DNA from: Planctomycetaceae bacterium
Lineage (GTDB): Bacteria; Planctomycetota; Planctomycetia; Pirellulales; Pirellulaceae
Assembly (NCBI GenBank): GCA_020638995.1
Contig: JACKHM010000002.1
Location: forward strand, 1,860,001 to 1,924,000
Length of the DNA: 64,000 nt
Direction of reading: 5' to 3'
The notes under the pieces were generated by a model that did no database searches, was not told the DNA's origin, and saw nothing but the letters and a program-made list of their open reading frames with translations. Of this stretch, positions 7,260 through 17,955 are shown one piece after another (position 1 is the stretch's first letter; every line of letters starts with the position of its first letter). A program made the translations under genes and the position numbers.

Positions 7260-9439
7260 ACTTCCTCAATCAACCATTGGCTTGGGGCGCGTTGGCCTTT
7301 TCGATTCCGCTAATCCTGCACATCCTCAACCGAAGCCGCTTCCGACAAATCGAGTGGGGAGCAATGCATCTGCTGGAATCGGTGGTGAAGGTAAACCACA
7401 AACGATTTCGCTTCGAGCAACTGATCTTGCTGCTGGTGCGCTGCGCAATCCCCGCGTTGTTGGCGCTGTGTCTCGCTCGCCCCGTGCTAACAGGTTCGCA
7501 GATGCTCGGCGGAGATAGCCCTGTGTCGATGGTAGTTCTGCTGGACACGAGCTACTCGATGGATGCTACCACCGCCGATGTCGCTCGTTTTGACAAAGCG
7601 ATCGACGCCGCATGTGCCATCATCGGCGAGGCAGCTCGCGGCTCTGAAATCGCAGTGATTCGAACAGGCGGCGGACCGATGCCCTTGTTCGATCAACCCG
7701 TCTTCGACTCCGAAGCCGTCGTCCGGCGGCTTCGCACGCTGAGCGCGGGTTATGGCGCTAGCGACATGCGACAGTCGCTCGATGCAGGACTTGCCGCTTT
7801 AGCGTCAATGTCGCACGCCCGGCGTGAGCTGATCGTGGTCAGCGACTTCCAAGCAGCTGACTGGGCGTCCTCAAACACGCTGGCCGAGGTAGTCAATCGG
7901 CAGATCGAATCCATGCCCATCAAACCGGAACTCACGTTGCTGCAAGTTGGTGAAGAAGTAGTCGGCAACGTCTCGATCGATTCGCTCGAGTTCTCGACGC
8001 GTCCGCTGGGCGTCGGCCAGCAGTTGGCCGTCCGCGCCAATCTGCGCAACCACTCTGATCGCTCCACAGAAAACGCCCGCGTTGTCCTCAGGGTCGATGG
8101 AGTTGAGCAAGGCGTCTCGCAGCTCGCGATCGCGGGTAACGCGTCAACCCAAACTTTATTTCCGTGCAGTTTCGAGCAAGCAGGTTCTCACGTCATCGAA
8201 GTGCAAGCCGCTGTTTACGACTCGCTCTCGACCGACAACAGTATCGCCGCGGCGATCACGATCTGGGACGAGCTAAACGTCCTGTTAGTCGACGGAGCTC
8301 CCAGTTCACAAGCATTGAAGGGCGAAACCGATTTCCTGTCGGTAGCGCTGACTCCCTATTCATTTGCCCGCGTCAAGCTTTCCGATTTGGTGCGAACACA
8401 GACCGTGACACCAGACAAGGTGAGGCCCGAGCTACTTTCCGAGTTTCGCGTCGTTGTGCTAGCCAACGTGCCGCGGCTCAAGGACGATCAGGTAGAAGCG
8501 CTGCGCAACTTCGTTCATGACGACGGCGCATTGCTGGTCTTTGCCGGCAGCGCCATCGATACCAAGTGGTACAACGAGAAACTCTTTGCCGACGGCGGTG
8601 GTCTGTTGCCTGCGGAGTTCGGTGTGCCCCGAGGAAAGATCGACGATCAGGGCCAAAGTACACGCATCGTCGCTCAACACTTCGATCATCCCGCATTGGA
8701 GTTCTTCAACGAGCCCGCCAACGGCGACTTGTCGACGGCTGAGATCCGACAGTGGTATGAACTCACGCCCGCAGGAACCGATCCGGTCGTTGTCGCTCGG
8801 TTAGATAATGGAGACCCGCTGCTAGTCGAGCGTTCTTATGGCGACGGTGTCGTCATGCAGATGGCAACCGCTTGCGACGCGGACTGGTCAGACCTTCCTA
8901 TGCGTCCCGTCTTCGTCCCGCTGATGCAACAACTGGTCACGACCTTAGCAACTCAGTTGACACCTCCGCGAAACATCCGGACGGGTGAACCGGCGGTAGC
9001 GTTATTCTCCGATCTCGGTTCGGCAAACCCGGAGAGCGAGCACACAACGGAGAGCGGTACCTTGCTGTCCATCGTCACACCCGAAGGAAGTCGCCAGTCG
9101 ATTCAAAGCGTTCCCCAAGGCAAACGCATCATGGCTCGCTTCGATGGGACGCGACGTCCAGGCGTGTACACGATGACGACGCCCGAGTCCAAATCGCTCC
9201 ACTTCGTCGCATCCACATCTCGCGACGAATCAAACCTCGATATGCTCGACGAAGCGAAGCTCGAGACGCTCGCAGACGGCTTGTCGGCCAAGGTCGTCTC
9301 GACGCCCGAAGACTACCTGGAACAAGAGAGCTTGCGGCGTCACGGTCGCGAGATTTGGAAATTCCTGCTCTTCGGCTTGTTGGCCTTCATGTTTCTCGAA
9401 GTTGTCCTTCAACAACGCTTCTCGAGGGTTCGCACATGA
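7256..9439 (+). CDS. BatA-like vWA membrane protein
   Basis: The first 80 residues form the BatA N-terminal domain: a membrane helix at about 6-22, the NRSRFRQIEWGAMHLL motif, and a second helix at about 56-78. A vWA domain follows with a MIDAS site D97-T-S-Y-S101. The middle (about 330-560) looks like a glutamine-amidotransferase-like fold used structurally in such proteins, and a C-terminal helix at about 700-720 anchors the protein. In Bat systems such proteins form membrane complexes driven by MoxR. The start overlaps the DUF58 stop (ATGA) and the stop overlaps the next ATG, so three genes are coupled. Confidence 0.9.
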   Translation: MNFLNQPLAWGALAFSIPLILHILNRSRFRQIEWGAMHLLESVVKVNHKRFRFEQLILLLVRCAIPALLALCLARPVLTGSQMLGGDSPVSMVVLLDTSYSMDATTADVARFDKAIDAACAIIGEAARGSEIAVIRTGGGPMPLFDQPVFDSEAVVRRLRTLSAGYGASDMRQSLDAGLAALASMSHARRELIVVSDFQAADWASSNTLAEVVNRQIESMPIKPELTLLQVGEEVVGNVSIDSLEFSTRPLGVGQQLAVRANLRNHSDRSTENARVVLRVDGVEQGVSQLAIAGNASTQTLFPCSFEQAGSHVIEVQAAVYDSLSTDNSIAAAITIWDELNVLLVDGAPSSQALKGETDFLSVALTPYSFARVKLSDLVRTQTVTPDKVRPELLSEFRVVVLANVPRLKDDQVEALRNFVHDDGALLVFAGSAIDTKWYNEKLFADGGGLLPAEFGVPRGKIDDQGQSTRIVAQHFDHPALEFFNEPANGDLSTAEIRQWYELTPAGTDPVVVARLDNGDPLLVERSYGDGVVMQMATACDADWSDLPMRPVFVPLMQQLVTTLATQLTPPRNIRTGEPAVALFSDLGSANPESEHTTESGTLLSIVTPEGSRQSIQSVPQGKRIMARFDGTRRPGVYTMTTPESKSLHFVASTSRDESNLDMLDEAKLETLADGLSAKVVSTPEDYLEQESLRRHGREIWKFLLFGLLAFMFLEVVLQQRFSRVRT

Positions 9440-12240
9440 CAAGCCTACGGTTCGTCGGCGACCTCTCAATCTGGATCGGCCTCGCGCTCGCAGCCGCCGT
9501 CTGCGTGTTGTCGTGGCGTTACTATCGTCGCGAGAGCTTTGATCTACCGGATCGACTCCGATGGTTCTTGCCGCTGTTGCGATCGCTGGCGTTCTTCCTT
9601 GGCATCTTGGTTTTGACGGGGCCGGTCCTGCATCACCGCAAGATCATTGGCGAGCTAGGCAGTGTCAAGATCTACATAGATGCTTCTCAAAGCATGGGAC
9701 TGCTCGATCGTCATGCGTCAGCGGGACGCAAGCTGCTGGTCGCTGTGCAGCAGGGCTGGCTGGCGCCTGACCGACTCGACAGCAGTTTGTTGGATTTGGC
9801 GAATGAGCTTTCCACGGCACGGCGTACCGCGATGGCGCAGGCCGAATTGGAAGGCGTGACCATCGAACAATTTGAACGCGTACGAAGCGACTTGCGGTCC
9901 GCACTGGTGAAGGCTCGCGACGCACTAGCCGAGCGCGCTAACCTGCAAGTCACTCCAGTGGACCATTCAACCATTACATCGCAACTTATCGAACCGCTCG
10001 AAACAATCACTGCCGCTACGGAAACGGCGACAACTCACGAGGCGGTCAACGAACTGACCAAACTCTGTCAAACCATCGAAGCGATCGAGCAGCAACTTCT
10101 TGCAGCGTTCGACGAGGAAGCTCAATTGCTGATCAACTCGAACGACGAGTCTGTCCGGGCGGCACTGGCCATGTTCGACGAGACGCCACGTTGGCAACGA
10201 GCCAATCGATCGCTGCTTGATACGGCCGACGCTTTGTTCGCGGATCTCAAGCGGTATCACAACGTCGAGGTCATCGCGTTGCGCAACCAACAGCCGATCG
10301 AACTTCTCGACGGACTCGATCCAGCCGAACCGCCGACCGACTTGCCAGCCAAACCAGACGCAGCAACAACGGATCTGGCGAGTGGCATCACTGCGAGCCA
10401 AAGGACTGCTGCACCGTCCGGATCGGAATCAGAAGAGTCGGCAACCGACGAAGCCGCCCCCTCCCAACTGCCAACCAAGACAAACTCAGCAATCGTCTTA
10501 CTGACCGATGGGCAACACAACTCGGGGCCGTCGCCATTGCAGGCGGCTCGCGTGCTCGGTGGCCAAGGGATGCCGCTTTTTCCGGTATCCTTTGGCGCGG
10601 CCGAACAAGCTCCGGACCTTGCCGTAATCGGGCTCGAACATCCCGAAATGGTGTTCCAGAAGGATCTTGTACGCGGAACGATGATCGTTCGTGATCGGAT
10701 GCCGATCGGACAACCGCTTGTCGCCGAAATCGCTCACGAAGGCGAAGTGCTCTGGCAAACACAACTGCTAACGCAAAATACCGGCGATCGGCGGATCGCA
10801 TTCGAATTTGGGATTGAGGACGTCGTCACACGGCTCGGCAGCCAATTCACGTCTAACATTACGCAGCATGCCATACCGTTGGCCCTTGCCGCACGCATCA
10901 CTCCGCTGCAAGACGAGGCGGAGAGCGAGAACAATCAACGGATGCTCCGGCTCGCCGCGATCACTCAGAACTATCGCTTGCTGATCATCGACGGGCGGTC
11001 TCGTTGGGAGACGCGATATCTGCGCAACGCGTTTCAGCGCGACTCGCAGTGGGATGTCAACGTCGTGATTGCAGGGCAGGGGACTGACACGGAGATTCTT
11101 CCCCGCGGCAACTCCGCCGAGCAGTTTCCCGAAACACGCGATGAGCTGTTCAACTATGACTTAATAATCTTCGGAGAAGTCGCCCCACAGCTGTTCGCGG
11201 AGCACGAGCTTACTTGGATTCGCGAGTTCGTTGAAATGCGGGGCGGTGGTATCGTGTTTATCGATGGACAGCGAGGGCTACTGCAACAGTTCACAACACA
11301 AGACCTTGGACCGTTACTCCCTGTCGAGTGGTTAGCCGCTGGCGTTTCGAGCCAGCCGAGTATGCTCCAACTCACCGAGACTGGATCACGCGAACCGGCC
11401 TTGACGTTTGAAGTTGATGCGCAGCTTAACCAACGGTTTTGGAACGAACTCCCGGCGCCACACGTTTTAACCAGCGTCAAAGCCGTGCCCGGAGCTGAAG
11501 TCCTCGCGGAGGCCGTCGTCGATGGTGCGCCAATGCCAGCGATTGTCACTCGCTTGTACGGCGCGGGGCGGGTCCTCTACATGGCGTTCGACGAGACGTG
11601 GCGCTGGCGATACAAGGCGGCGGATACGTACCATCAGCGTATCTGGAACCAGCTGGCAAAGTTTGTAATGCCGCGGCCCTTCGCAACCAGCGATGAGTAT
11701 GTCTCCATCGACACAGGTCCGGTAAGCTATCAAAGCGGCGGATCGCCAGAGATTCGCATTCGATTACGGGGACTGGATGGCAAACCCGCAACGGACGCCA
11801 CAGTCGATGCACTCGTGTGGAAGAACGGTCGAGTTATCGCCACGATCGGATTGACGCCAGACTCAGATGTCCCAGGCATTTACCGCGGCCGGTCGGGCAC
11901 AATCGAAGAAGGGGAATACGAGGTCTCCGTACGAGCATCGGGTTTCAGTCAGGACGCCCTGCAGGCTCGCAGCAAGTTCGTGGTGCTGTCCGCCGAGTCG
12001 AGTGAATTAGAAAACACCTCCACCAACGAACCGCTGTTGCAGCAAATGGCAGCGGAATCCGGTGGTGTTTTCCTGCGTGAAGAACAAATGGGTAAGTTGG
12101 CAGGTCTGCTTCGCCCCTTGAGCAGCGGAAGGGTTGTCGAAACCGAGACGCTGCTGTGGCAAAGTTACTGGTGGTTCGCCGCCATTATTATGCTGTTATC
12201 GTTAGAATGGTTGCTGCGTAAACGCGCGGGATTGTTGTAG
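9436..12240 (+). CDS. vWA/glutamine-amidotransferase-like membrane protein
   Basis: The 934-residue product has membrane helices at about 11-28 and 45-62, then a vWA-type start YIDASQSM with D82, and the second vWA strand IVLLTDGQHNSG after a long insert (helical, then Thr/Pro/Ala-rich). A later segment, DYRLLIIDG-like then YDLIIFGEVAP and GGGIVFIDG, has the fold pattern of class-I amidotransferase domains, without a clear catalytic Cys-His pair. A C-terminal helix (WWFAAIIMLLSLEWLL) ends the protein. The start ATG 9436 overlaps the previous stop; the next gene begins ten bases later. I infer a large periplasm-facing partner of the BatA-like protein. Confidence 0.85.
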   Translation: MTSLRFVGDLSIWIGLALAAAVCVLSWRYYRRESFDLPDRLRWFLPLLRSLAFFLGILVLTGPVLHHRKIIGELGSVKIYIDASQSMGLLDRHASAGRKLLVAVQQGWLAPDRLDSSLLDLANELSTARRTAMAQAELEGVTIEQFERVRSDLRSALVKARDALAERANLQVTPVDHSTITSQLIEPLETITAATETATTHEAVNELTKLCQTIEAIEQQLLAAFDEEAQLLINSNDESVRAALAMFDETPRWQRANRSLLDTADALFADLKRYHNVEVIALRNQQPIELLDGLDPAEPPTDLPAKPDAATTDLASGITASQRTAAPSGSESEESATDEAAPSQLPTKTNSAIVLLTDGQHNSGPSPLQAARVLGGQGMPLFPVSFGAAEQAPDLAVIGLEHPEMVFQKDLVRGTMIVRDRMPIGQPLVAEIAHEGEVLWQTQLLTQNTGDRRIAFEFGIEDVVTRLGSQFTSNITQHAIPLALAARITPLQDEAESENNQRMLRLAAITQNYRLLIIDGRSRWETRYLRNAFQRDSQWDVNVVIAGQGTDTEILPRGNSAEQFPETRDELFNYDLIIFGEVAPQLFAEHELTWIREFVEMRGGGIVFIDGQRGLLQQFTTQDLGPLLPVEWLAAGVSSQPSMLQLTETGSREPALTFEVDAQLNQRFWNELPAPHVLTSVKAVPGAEVLAEAVVDGAPMPAIVTRLYGAGRVLYMAFDETWRWRYKAADTYHQRIWNQLAKFVMPRPFATSDEYVSIDTGPVSYQSGGSPEIRIRLRGLDGKPATDATVDALVWKNGRVIATIGLTPDSDVPGIYRGRSGTIEEGEYEVSVRASGFSQDALQARSKFVVLSAESSELENTSTNEPLLQQMAAESGGVFLREEQMGKLAGLLRPLSSGRVVETETLLWQSYWWFAAIIMLLSLEWLLRKRAGLL

Positions 12241-12249
12241 ATCTTTTTG

Positions 12250-15200
12250 ATGGAGCTACGAATGAGCACGGCCCTCGATCCATCGGTTGCAAGTAAACTT
12301 CGACGATTCGGGCGTCGTAGGTTCCAACTGCTTGTCATTCGAGGCATTTGTGCGGCCCTCGTCACGTTCCTCCTGTGCATGGCGATCGTCGCGTTGATTG
12401 ACTGGTATTGGGTGCTAACCGAGGAGATGCGTTGGAGTCTAAGCGGAGCAGGATACTTCATTACCCTCTCTGTCGTGTGGATGACTTCGCTTCGTAAACT
12501 CGTCCATATGCCAGCACGCGAGGAGATCGCAGCGCAGATCGAGACTACTGAACCGGGACTTCGCGAGCATTTACTCTCCGCCGTTGAACTCGCCACCGAC
12601 AATCCATCCGCCCTCCATGACTCGCCAGTCTTCCGAAGTCTTTTGCAGGGCAAGGTCGCTCAACAGATGGCAGGCATCCGCATTGGTAACCTGTTGCCGA
12701 TGCGATTGCTGGCAAAGTGGGCTATTGGCGCCGTGCTGATCGTAACAGTCGTCGCTGCCATATTGAACTCGCCCGATCCCCGCTTCCGAACTCTCGCCGC
12801 GCGAGCTGTCTTGCCGGGTGCAAACATAGAGCGAGTGTCCCGAATTCACGTCGACGTAGTCCAACCCTCTCCGACTTCGCTGACCGTTGCCAAAGACGAA
12901 ACAGTCGCCGTGATTGTGGAAGTCTCCGGCGGCGAGGTGAGCGAAGTCACGTTGGAGACCTTCACATCCGATGGCAAACAACAGCGACAAATCATGCGAG
13001 CTCGTTCTAGCTCCGAGTTTGCGGCCAACATTCATGTCACCGCCGATGCCACAGAGTACCGAGTCCTGGCAGGCGACGCAGTAACGCGCAAGTACACCAT
13101 TGTCGCGAAGGATCGACCGAGTGTCGTCGCATTCCACAAGACGTATCGCTATCCCGACTACGCGGGGCTGGAAGATGTAAGCGTGACAGAAGATCACGGC
13201 GACATCGTCGTCCTTGAGGGGACGCAGGCGGAACTGCGATTGGAGCTGGATCAGGCGGTATCTTCGGCCGAACTTCGGCTCGACACGACAAGTTCGGAGG
13301 AAGTCAGCGCAATACCGCTGAAGGCGAGTGACACGGGACAGTGGAGTGCGATCGTTCCTGTTGACGACTCCGCCATCTACAAGGTGCACTTAGTCTCGAA
13401 GGAAACCGGTTTTGAAAACATCTTTAGCCCGCGTTACGAAATTCGTCCGCTGCCCGATCTGATTCCCCGCGTCGGCTTTGTCGATCAGCAAGAGACGAAC
13501 CTGCTGCTACCGCCAAACGACATCCTGGCCTTAAAAGGCATGGCCGAAGACGATCTTCCATTGGCCACCATGGAACAAGAATTCTCGATCAACGGGTATG
13601 AATGGCAATCGCTGCCGTTGGAAGTAACCCGAGTCGATCCCACCGTGATAAATGACCAAGCGGATGTCAATTCCCATCGCATCACATCCACATGGGACTG
13701 GGATTTGTTGGGCCTGAAGCTGAAGACGGGCGATCAAGTCACGACGCGGCTCGTCGCCATCGACCGAAAAGGTAATCGCGGCGAATCCGTCCCGCTACGG
13801 ATCGTCGTATCCGCGCCTGACTTCGATCCCGACCGTCATGTCAACATGCAGCAAAAGGCCACGCTTTATGATGCCTTGGCAAAGCTGGCCACGGTCGCCG
13901 AAGAACACAAAGTTACTGCGTTGGAAATCATCAAACGCCTGCGCGACGAACTTGATCTCACTCCAGAACAGCAGCGAACTACAGAGGAACAGACTCTCGA
14001 TCGTACAACACTCGCCGACCTTGCAGACAATTTACGCGCCGAGTCTCGACAAGTCTTGGGCGAAATCGAATCCGTGACGCGTTCGATGCCCGTCGGCGCA
14101 GACGCATACGACTTGGATTTGACTGGTCGTGTTGTCGCCCGATTGCATAACGAACATGCTCGCACGCCGGAGTACTTGCTGGCCGCCATCCAGCACACAG
14201 AACAGAAGAGTCGGGTTCAAAAAGTCCTAGATGATTTGAAGCGTGCATTCGAGCGGTCTGCCGACGATGCCAAGGCCGTAGCATATCATTATCAAAGCCT
14301 AATGAACCACAACATCGTAGCCGCTGTGGCGATCGACTTCGACGCATTGCTACGCCAGCAAGAGCTGGTCGTTAACAGCCCGACTCAGAGCTGGTCGCGG
14401 TTACTTCGCCAGGAGACTGTGGTATTGAATCAATTGGACGTCGTGAGCCGATTGATGGAAGATCAGCATCACCGTTTGACGGGGCATTTGCAAAACGTAT
14501 TCCGACAATTTATCGACTGGTCGCACAGTCGGCGTGAGCAACTTGAACAAGCGACGGAGTCGGAAGACAAGTTGCCGGAACTCCAGCGGCTCGCACCGAC
14601 GCTGCTGCGAGAACTTAAAGACCGTCAACGAGTCGAAGTGCTCGACGGTGGCTTGGCTGAGCGATTGAATCAAGCTCGTCGCGAATTCGATAGTCGGTCA
14701 GGGACGCTATATGACCCTCTTTCACAGATGGTCAATGCGACTCAGGAAGAGAATCGCCTCTCGGTTCAAGCCAACGAGGCTGAAGATTCGATCAAGGCGA
14801 AGGAGCTAAACGAGCAGGCAAAGCGTTTCGCCGCCGAAACGACACTGAAACAGCATAGCCTCGAACAGCTGCGGGCACGTCGCCAGTTAACCCAATGTCG
14901 GCTGGATGCTGACGCGCAGTTTGCCGCGGATGCAGGGCTGACGCATCGAGCGGTGACCGCCGTACTCCATCAACACCGTTCGCGAGATCCCAAGGAGACT
15001 TTCGTCCCCGATGCGTTCCGCGAGATCGCTCCCGCCTATCGTGTTCTGGAAGCGGGACACGAGGTGAAGAATGTCCAGGCTTGCCTCTGGACGCTCATTC
15101 AGCTAGAGCGTTGGGGCTCGCAGGACTTGGTCGCCAAGATCGAACATCCGCGACAGTGGGACGTCTTTCAAAAGGGACTCGATGAAGCGATCAACAAGCT

Positions 15201-17955
15201 CCGCAGAGCGGGAGTCGATCATCAACTCATGTCCAAGTTCGATCAGGTCCGCTGGTCAACTCCAGCGAGGGAAGCAGGGAGGAAGATTGGGCAACGTCGA
15301 TGGGCACGAGAGGATATGCTGGGCGCCAGCTTGGATCTGATGGAGTTGCGCGATATGTTCGGCCCGGTGATGTATGAGTTAGAGCCGATCATGGCCGAGG
15401 CACGTGCAACGATCGCAAAGTATGCACCAACGATCCCACAAATGGCTCAAATGGCGGCAGAACAACTCCGACAACTAGAAGAACAAACCACCGACGTCGC
15501 CGAGCATGTGGAAGAACAGACTCAACAGCCGCCAACTTCAGAGAACCAGGCAGCACCCGAACTCGCGGATTTGAGAAAGCAACAGGAACGCATTAACGAA
15601 CAGATTGACGATCTGTTCGAGGCACTGGTTGAAGACGCTAATACACAAGACTTGCTCGACCGAGAGCAGCGTGAGCGAGCCCGCGATGCCGACGACAGCA
15701 TCGCCATGATTCAACAGCCTGCTCAGCAAATGAACGAAGCGTTGCAACGGGCGGAGGCTACCCCTGCTCCCGATCAACAGGCGAAGGAATTAGCCAAGGC
15801 CGCCGAGCAACAGGAGAAGACCGCACAGGCGTTGAAGAAAGTCGCCGAACACTTCGATCGTCTCGATCAGAGTATGGATGTTGCCGAATCTCGAGCCGAG
15901 TTACGCCAGGAGGAACGGGAATCGAGTATGGCGACCGAACTCGAACAGAAGTTCGCAAACGTCGAGCAACTAGTATCGACAGCTCAGCAAAGCCCTCAGG
16001 ATTTAATGAGTGAGTTGGAAGCTGAATTGAAGCAGAATCCAGCGATGCAACAAGCGTTGTCAGAGATCGCTGAGAAAGCAGTTCAAGAGGCTCGCAACGC
16101 GCTGCAAGACGCAGCGCATAGGGAGCAGAACCTTCAGCGGGACAACGAGCGTTCCGACGCAGAGTTTCAGGCGAAAAAACGCGAGTTGGCTGAGGACCTC
16201 CGGGAATTAGGTCGCGAAGCGGCAAAGCTGTCGAGTCAGCTAGTAGCACAGGCGAACACGGCGGCATCTCAGGCAAAGACTTCGGAGGCCCAGAAGAACT
16301 TCGCCGAGACGCAACAAAAACTGGCCGAAGCCGCTAACGCTGCCAACAGCGCCAATGAGAACGAGCTTCAAGCCGATTTAGCAGAAAGGCTCCAACAAGC
16401 CAAACAAGCATTGAAGCAAGCGTCAGAGACTCTGCAAACCGCAAAGGATCAATCGGCCGCAGGCAAGAACGAGGAGATTCACGCTGACGAAAAAGCTCGT
16501 CAGGCAGCCAAGAAGGACCAAGAGGATCGTCGCAAGCGGTTCATGGATCAGCGAAAGCGTGAAGCTGATGCGGCGAAGCGAAACGCAGAAAACGCCGAGC
16601 GACAGACCGACCAGCAAGTTCGCAATGAAGAAAACAATTTGCGAAGAGCTGAAAGCCAAGTGAAGCAAACGCAAAACAATTTGAACCGTAAGCCGGACGA
16701 CAACAACTTGCAACGAGCTGTCGCACAGGCCGAATCTCAAAGGGAGGCGGCGCAAACGAAAGTCGATCAAGCCAAGGAAAGACGCGATTTCGCCCAACAA
16801 AACACCGCCGCGGCGCGCGAGGCACGCGCCAAGCTTGACCGACTACCACAACCATCGCTGGACGACAAAAATCCCGCGGCTCAACTCGCGGAAGCATATG
16901 CGGGCGAGGCAGTCGAGGTTGCCAATCAACTGAATCGCAAGGCGGAAGAGCTCGCCAAGGGCGCGGACTTTGGAAACGAATTAGCGCCCACAAAGGAGCA
17001 ACTTGCTGCGGCTACTACGCAACAGGAATTGGTCAAGACCGACGTCGCCCAGACGGCTGAAGATATCGCACGAGCCGCTCGGCACGAACGGCGTCTTGAA
17101 AAGTCGGTGACGGCGGCGGCCTTGGAGCAAGCTTCTCAAAACATCGAACAGGTCGCAAATAACGAGGCGACTCGTGCGCAGCAACAACTGAATACGGCAA
17201 ACGCGGCACTGGCAACTCCATCGGAAGGCGAAGCACAAGCCCCCCCCGACAACAAGCCGGCAATCGCCGCCAACCAAGCGTTGGCGGAATCGGAGAGAGC
17301 AATCGCTCAGCAGGCAGATTCATTGACAGCGACACTTTCGCCCATGCAGGAGGCGCATGCCGCTGACGCTGACGCCGTACTTGCCGGTCAAGAGCCTCAC
17401 GAGACTGGGCAGGGTGCACGGCCAGACATACCTCAGGCGAACGATACTCTTTCCACCGGTGCGGCAGAGACTTCAACCGCAGCAAATGCACCGCAGACCT
17501 TCACCCCCGAGGAAATGGCGGCCGGGCGAGAGCTCGCTCAGACCTTGGACGAGCTAGATCGCTTGCAGGCCCAGCCCGCCGCAGCTGCCGCTCAAGATGG
17601 ACAGCCATCGCCTGTTCAACAAGCCTTGGCTCAACGTCCCAACTTGGCCCAGGCGGCTCAGACGCAACAGGGTCAGATGGCCGCGGCCCGCGCTCAAGCT
17701 CAACAGCAATCCGCACTGGCGGCAAATCCAACGGGCTACCAACAGGAAGGAACTCCTGCCTACGAAGGCCAAGCGGAAGCATTTCTCTTGCAAGCGGTCA
17801 ACCGCGAAGAAGACAAGGATTGGGGTATGCTTCGCGAGCAAGCCGCGGACGACTTGACGAAAGGACGCAAGGAAGTCGTCTCGGAAGAATACCGCAAGAG
17901 TGTCGAGACCTATTTTCGAGTGCTCGCTGAACGCGCTCGTCGGGGTCAGAACTAA
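12250..17955 (+). CDS. Giant DUF4175-like membrane-anchored coiled-coil protein
   Basis: The N-terminus has a helix pair at about 25-75 (ALVTFLLCMAIVALIDWYW; YFITLSVVWM) and a third helix at about 155-175, then beta-rich repeats to about 540. From about 540 to 1620 it is almost all Glu/Gln/Ala/Arg helix with heptad character, and the last 280 residues are Ala/Gln-rich and low in complexity before a short conserved tail (LQAVNREEDKDWGMLREQAADDL). This matches the DUF4175 architecture found beside MoxR/vWA genes in planctomycetes and proteobacteria. At 1901 residues it is very long. Starts TTG 12247, ATG 12250 and ATG 12262 are all in frame; I chose the first ATG. Function is unknown; a long periplasmic scaffold or tether is inference. 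Confidence 0.8.
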   Translation: MELRMSTALDPSVASKLRRFGRRRFQLLVIRGICAALVTFLLCMAIVALIDWYWVLTEEMRWSLSGAGYFITLSVVWMTSLRKLVHMPAREEIAAQIETTEPGLREHLLSAVELATDNPSALHDSPVFRSLLQGKVAQQMAGIRIGNLLPMRLLAKWAIGAVLIVTVVAAILNSPDPRFRTLAARAVLPGANIERVSRIHVDVVQPSPTSLTVAKDETVAVIVEVSGGEVSEVTLETFTSDGKQQRQIMRARSSSEFAANIHVTADATEYRVLAGDAVTRKYTIVAKDRPSVVAFHKTYRYPDYAGLEDVSVTEDHGDIVVLEGTQAELRLELDQAVSSAELRLDTTSSEEVSAIPLKASDTGQWSAIVPVDDSAIYKVHLVSKETGFENIFSPRYEIRPLPDLIPRVGFVDQQETNLLLPPNDILALKGMAEDDLPLATMEQEFSINGYEWQSLPLEVTRVDPTVINDQADVNSHRITSTWDWDLLGLKLKTGDQVTTRLVAIDRKGNRGESVPLRIVVSAPDFDPDRHVNMQQKATLYDALAKLATVAEEHKVTALEIIKRLRDELDLTPEQQRTTEEQTLDRTTLADLADNLRAESRQVLGEIESVTRSMPVGADAYDLDLTGRVVARLHNEHARTPEYLLAAIQHTEQKSRVQKVLDDLKRAFERSADDAKAVAYHYQSLMNHNIVAAVAIDFDALLRQQELVVNSPTQSWSRLLRQETVVLNQLDVVSRLMEDQHHRLTGHLQNVFRQFIDWSHSRREQLEQATESEDKLPELQRLAPTLLRELKDRQRVEVLDGGLAERLNQARREFDSRSGTLYDPLSQMVNATQEENRLSVQANEAEDSIKAKELNEQAKRFAAETTLKQHSLEQLRARRQLTQCRLDADAQFAADAGLTHRAVTAVLHQHRSRDPKETFVPDAFREIAPAYRVLEAGHEVKNVQACLWTLIQLERWGSQDLVAKIEHPRQWDVFQKGLDEAINKLRRAGVDHQLMSKFDQVRWSTPAREAGRKIGQRRWAREDMLGASLDLMELRDMFGPVMYELEPIMAEARATIAKYAPTIPQMAQMAAEQLRQLEEQTTDVAEHVEEQTQQPPTSENQAAPELADLRKQQERINEQIDDLFEALVEDANTQDLLDREQRERARDADDSIAMIQQPAQQMNEALQRAEATPAPDQQAKELAKAAEQQEKTAQALKKVAEHFDRLDQSMDVAESRAELRQEERESSMATELEQKFANVEQLVSTAQQSPQDLMSELEAELKQNPAMQQALSEIAEKAVQEARNALQDAAHREQNLQRDNERSDAEFQAKKRELAEDLRELGREAAKLSSQLVAQANTAASQAKTSEAQKNFAETQQKLAEAANAANSANENELQADLAERLQQAKQALKQASETLQTAKDQSAAGKNEEIHADEKARQAAKKDQEDRRKRFMDQRKREADAAKRNAENAERQTDQQVRNEENNLRRAESQVKQTQNNLNRKPDDNNLQRAVAQAESQREAAQTKVDQAKERRDFAQQNTAAAREARAKLDRLPQPSLDDKNPAAQLAEAYAGEAVEVANQLNRKAEELAKGADFGNELAPTKEQLAAATTQQELVKTDVAQTAEDIARAARHERRLEKSVTAAALEQASQNIEQVANNEATRAQQQLNTANAALATPSEGEAQAPPDNKPAIAANQALAESERAIAQQADSLTATLSPMQEAHAADADAVLAGQEPHETGQGARPDIPQANDTLSTGAAETSTAANAPQTFTPEEMAAGRELAQTLDELDRLQAQPAAAAAQDGQPSPVQQALAQRPNLAQAAQTQQGQMAAARAQAQQQSALAANPTGYQQEGTPAYEGQAEAFLLQAVNREEDKDWGMLREQAADDLTKGRKEVVSEEYRKSVETYFRVLAERARRGQN

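Noticed and set aside
15758..17491. Several long minus-strand ORFs opposite the DUF4175 gene
   Set aside because: They follow from the biased Gln/Ala/Glu codon use of the coiled coil on the other strand.
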